From positions 1 to 5,210 of the forward strand of contig JAJYXS010000016.1 of assembly GCA_021801615.1 (NCBI GenBank): 5,210 nucleotides of DNA. The letters are read 5' to 3'. The notes below the pieces were generated by a model that was not told where the DNA came from, ran no database searches, and saw only the letters and a list, made by a program, of their open reading frames with translations. This stretch comes from Actinomycetes bacterium. GTDB taxonomy: Bacteria; Actinomycetota; Acidimicrobiia; Acidimicrobiales; RAAP-2. The stretch's first letter is position 1; each line of letters begins with the position of its first letter. Both the position numbers and the translations under genes were made by a program. Shown one piece after another: positions 5,098 through 5,210 of the stretch.

Positions 5098-5210
5098 AAG
5101 ATGCCAAACAACTCGGCGGCGTGGGCCAAGCCCGCAACCGGGTCGAGCGAGCGGTGCAGCGCACGGTTCCCTTCGGGCTCGTCGTGAACACCCTGGCGAT
5201 CTGCTGGTAC
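5097..5210 (+). pseudogene. IS4-superfamily transposase, downstream piece (interrupted)
   Basis: Thirty-eight codons continue the transposase begun at the left edge: EDAKQLGGVGQARNRVERA, then VQRTVPFGLVVNTLAICWY, open at the window end. The Lys at 5106-5108 completes the YREK signature whose Y, R and E lie before the insertion. The Ile codon at 195-197 equals 5094-5096 in the second core copy, so removal of the element restores the frame with no base lost or gained. The piece has no start of its own and is presumed untranslated. The intact C-terminus lies outside the window. Confidence 0.87.

Noticed and set aside
1..5210. CRISPR arrays, tRNA or rRNA genes, defence or resistance genes
   Set aside because: Looked for and not seen: no regularly spaced repeats, no cloverleaf-like segment, and no coding motif beyond transposition functions.

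Overview
The window shows a compact, self-contained mobile element of about 4.9 kb (roughly 199-5091) inserted inside an older transposase gene. The DNA is very GC-rich. G/C-ending codons, GTG starts and several family-typical protein stretches point to a high-GC actinomycete. I cannot name a genus, and an acidimicrobial or other deep actinobacterial lineage is only a guess.

Outer layer (1-198 and 5097-5210): two pieces of one IS4-superfamily DDE transposase gene on the + strand. If the intervening DNA is removed and one CGATCG copy kept, the reading frame closes exactly. The YREK signature (Y-x2-R-x3-E-x6-K) is then restored as Y-AA-R-WSI-E-VAIEDA-K. The insertion therefore falls between the catalytic Glu and the signature Lys. 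The gene runs off both window edges.

Inner layer (199-5091): four same-strand genes in an overlapping series. They are tnpA (289-1521, tyrosine recombinase with a complete R-K-HxxR-H-Y set), tnpB (1511-4060, large tyrosine recombinase with zinc-binding modules at both ends), tnpC (4050-4661, HTH plus coiled-coil accessory protein of the TnpC/DUF6262 type) and orf4 (4658-4996, a 112-aa HTH-like protein I do not recognise). The tnpA/tnpB and tnpB/tnpC overlaps are each 11 nt, and tnpC/orf4 overlap by ATGA. This is the gene order of Tn554-family elements with one added gene. No resistance, metabolic or defence cargo is present.

Ends: both junctions carry the palindrome CGATCG, with TTTT inside the left end and AAAA inside the right end. 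They extend into an imperfect terminal inverted repeat (18 of 22 positions). A second, perfect 12-bp inverted repeat (CGTCGGATACAC / GTGTATCCGACG) lies 55-70 nt inside each end. Joining the ends gives a near-perfect palindromic site centred on AAAACGATCGTTTT, which looks like the element's own recombination site. The likely system is that TnpA and TnpB exchange strands at the CGATCG core, TnpC assists, and orf4 may act as a directionality, target-choice or regulatory factor. The orf4 role is inference only.
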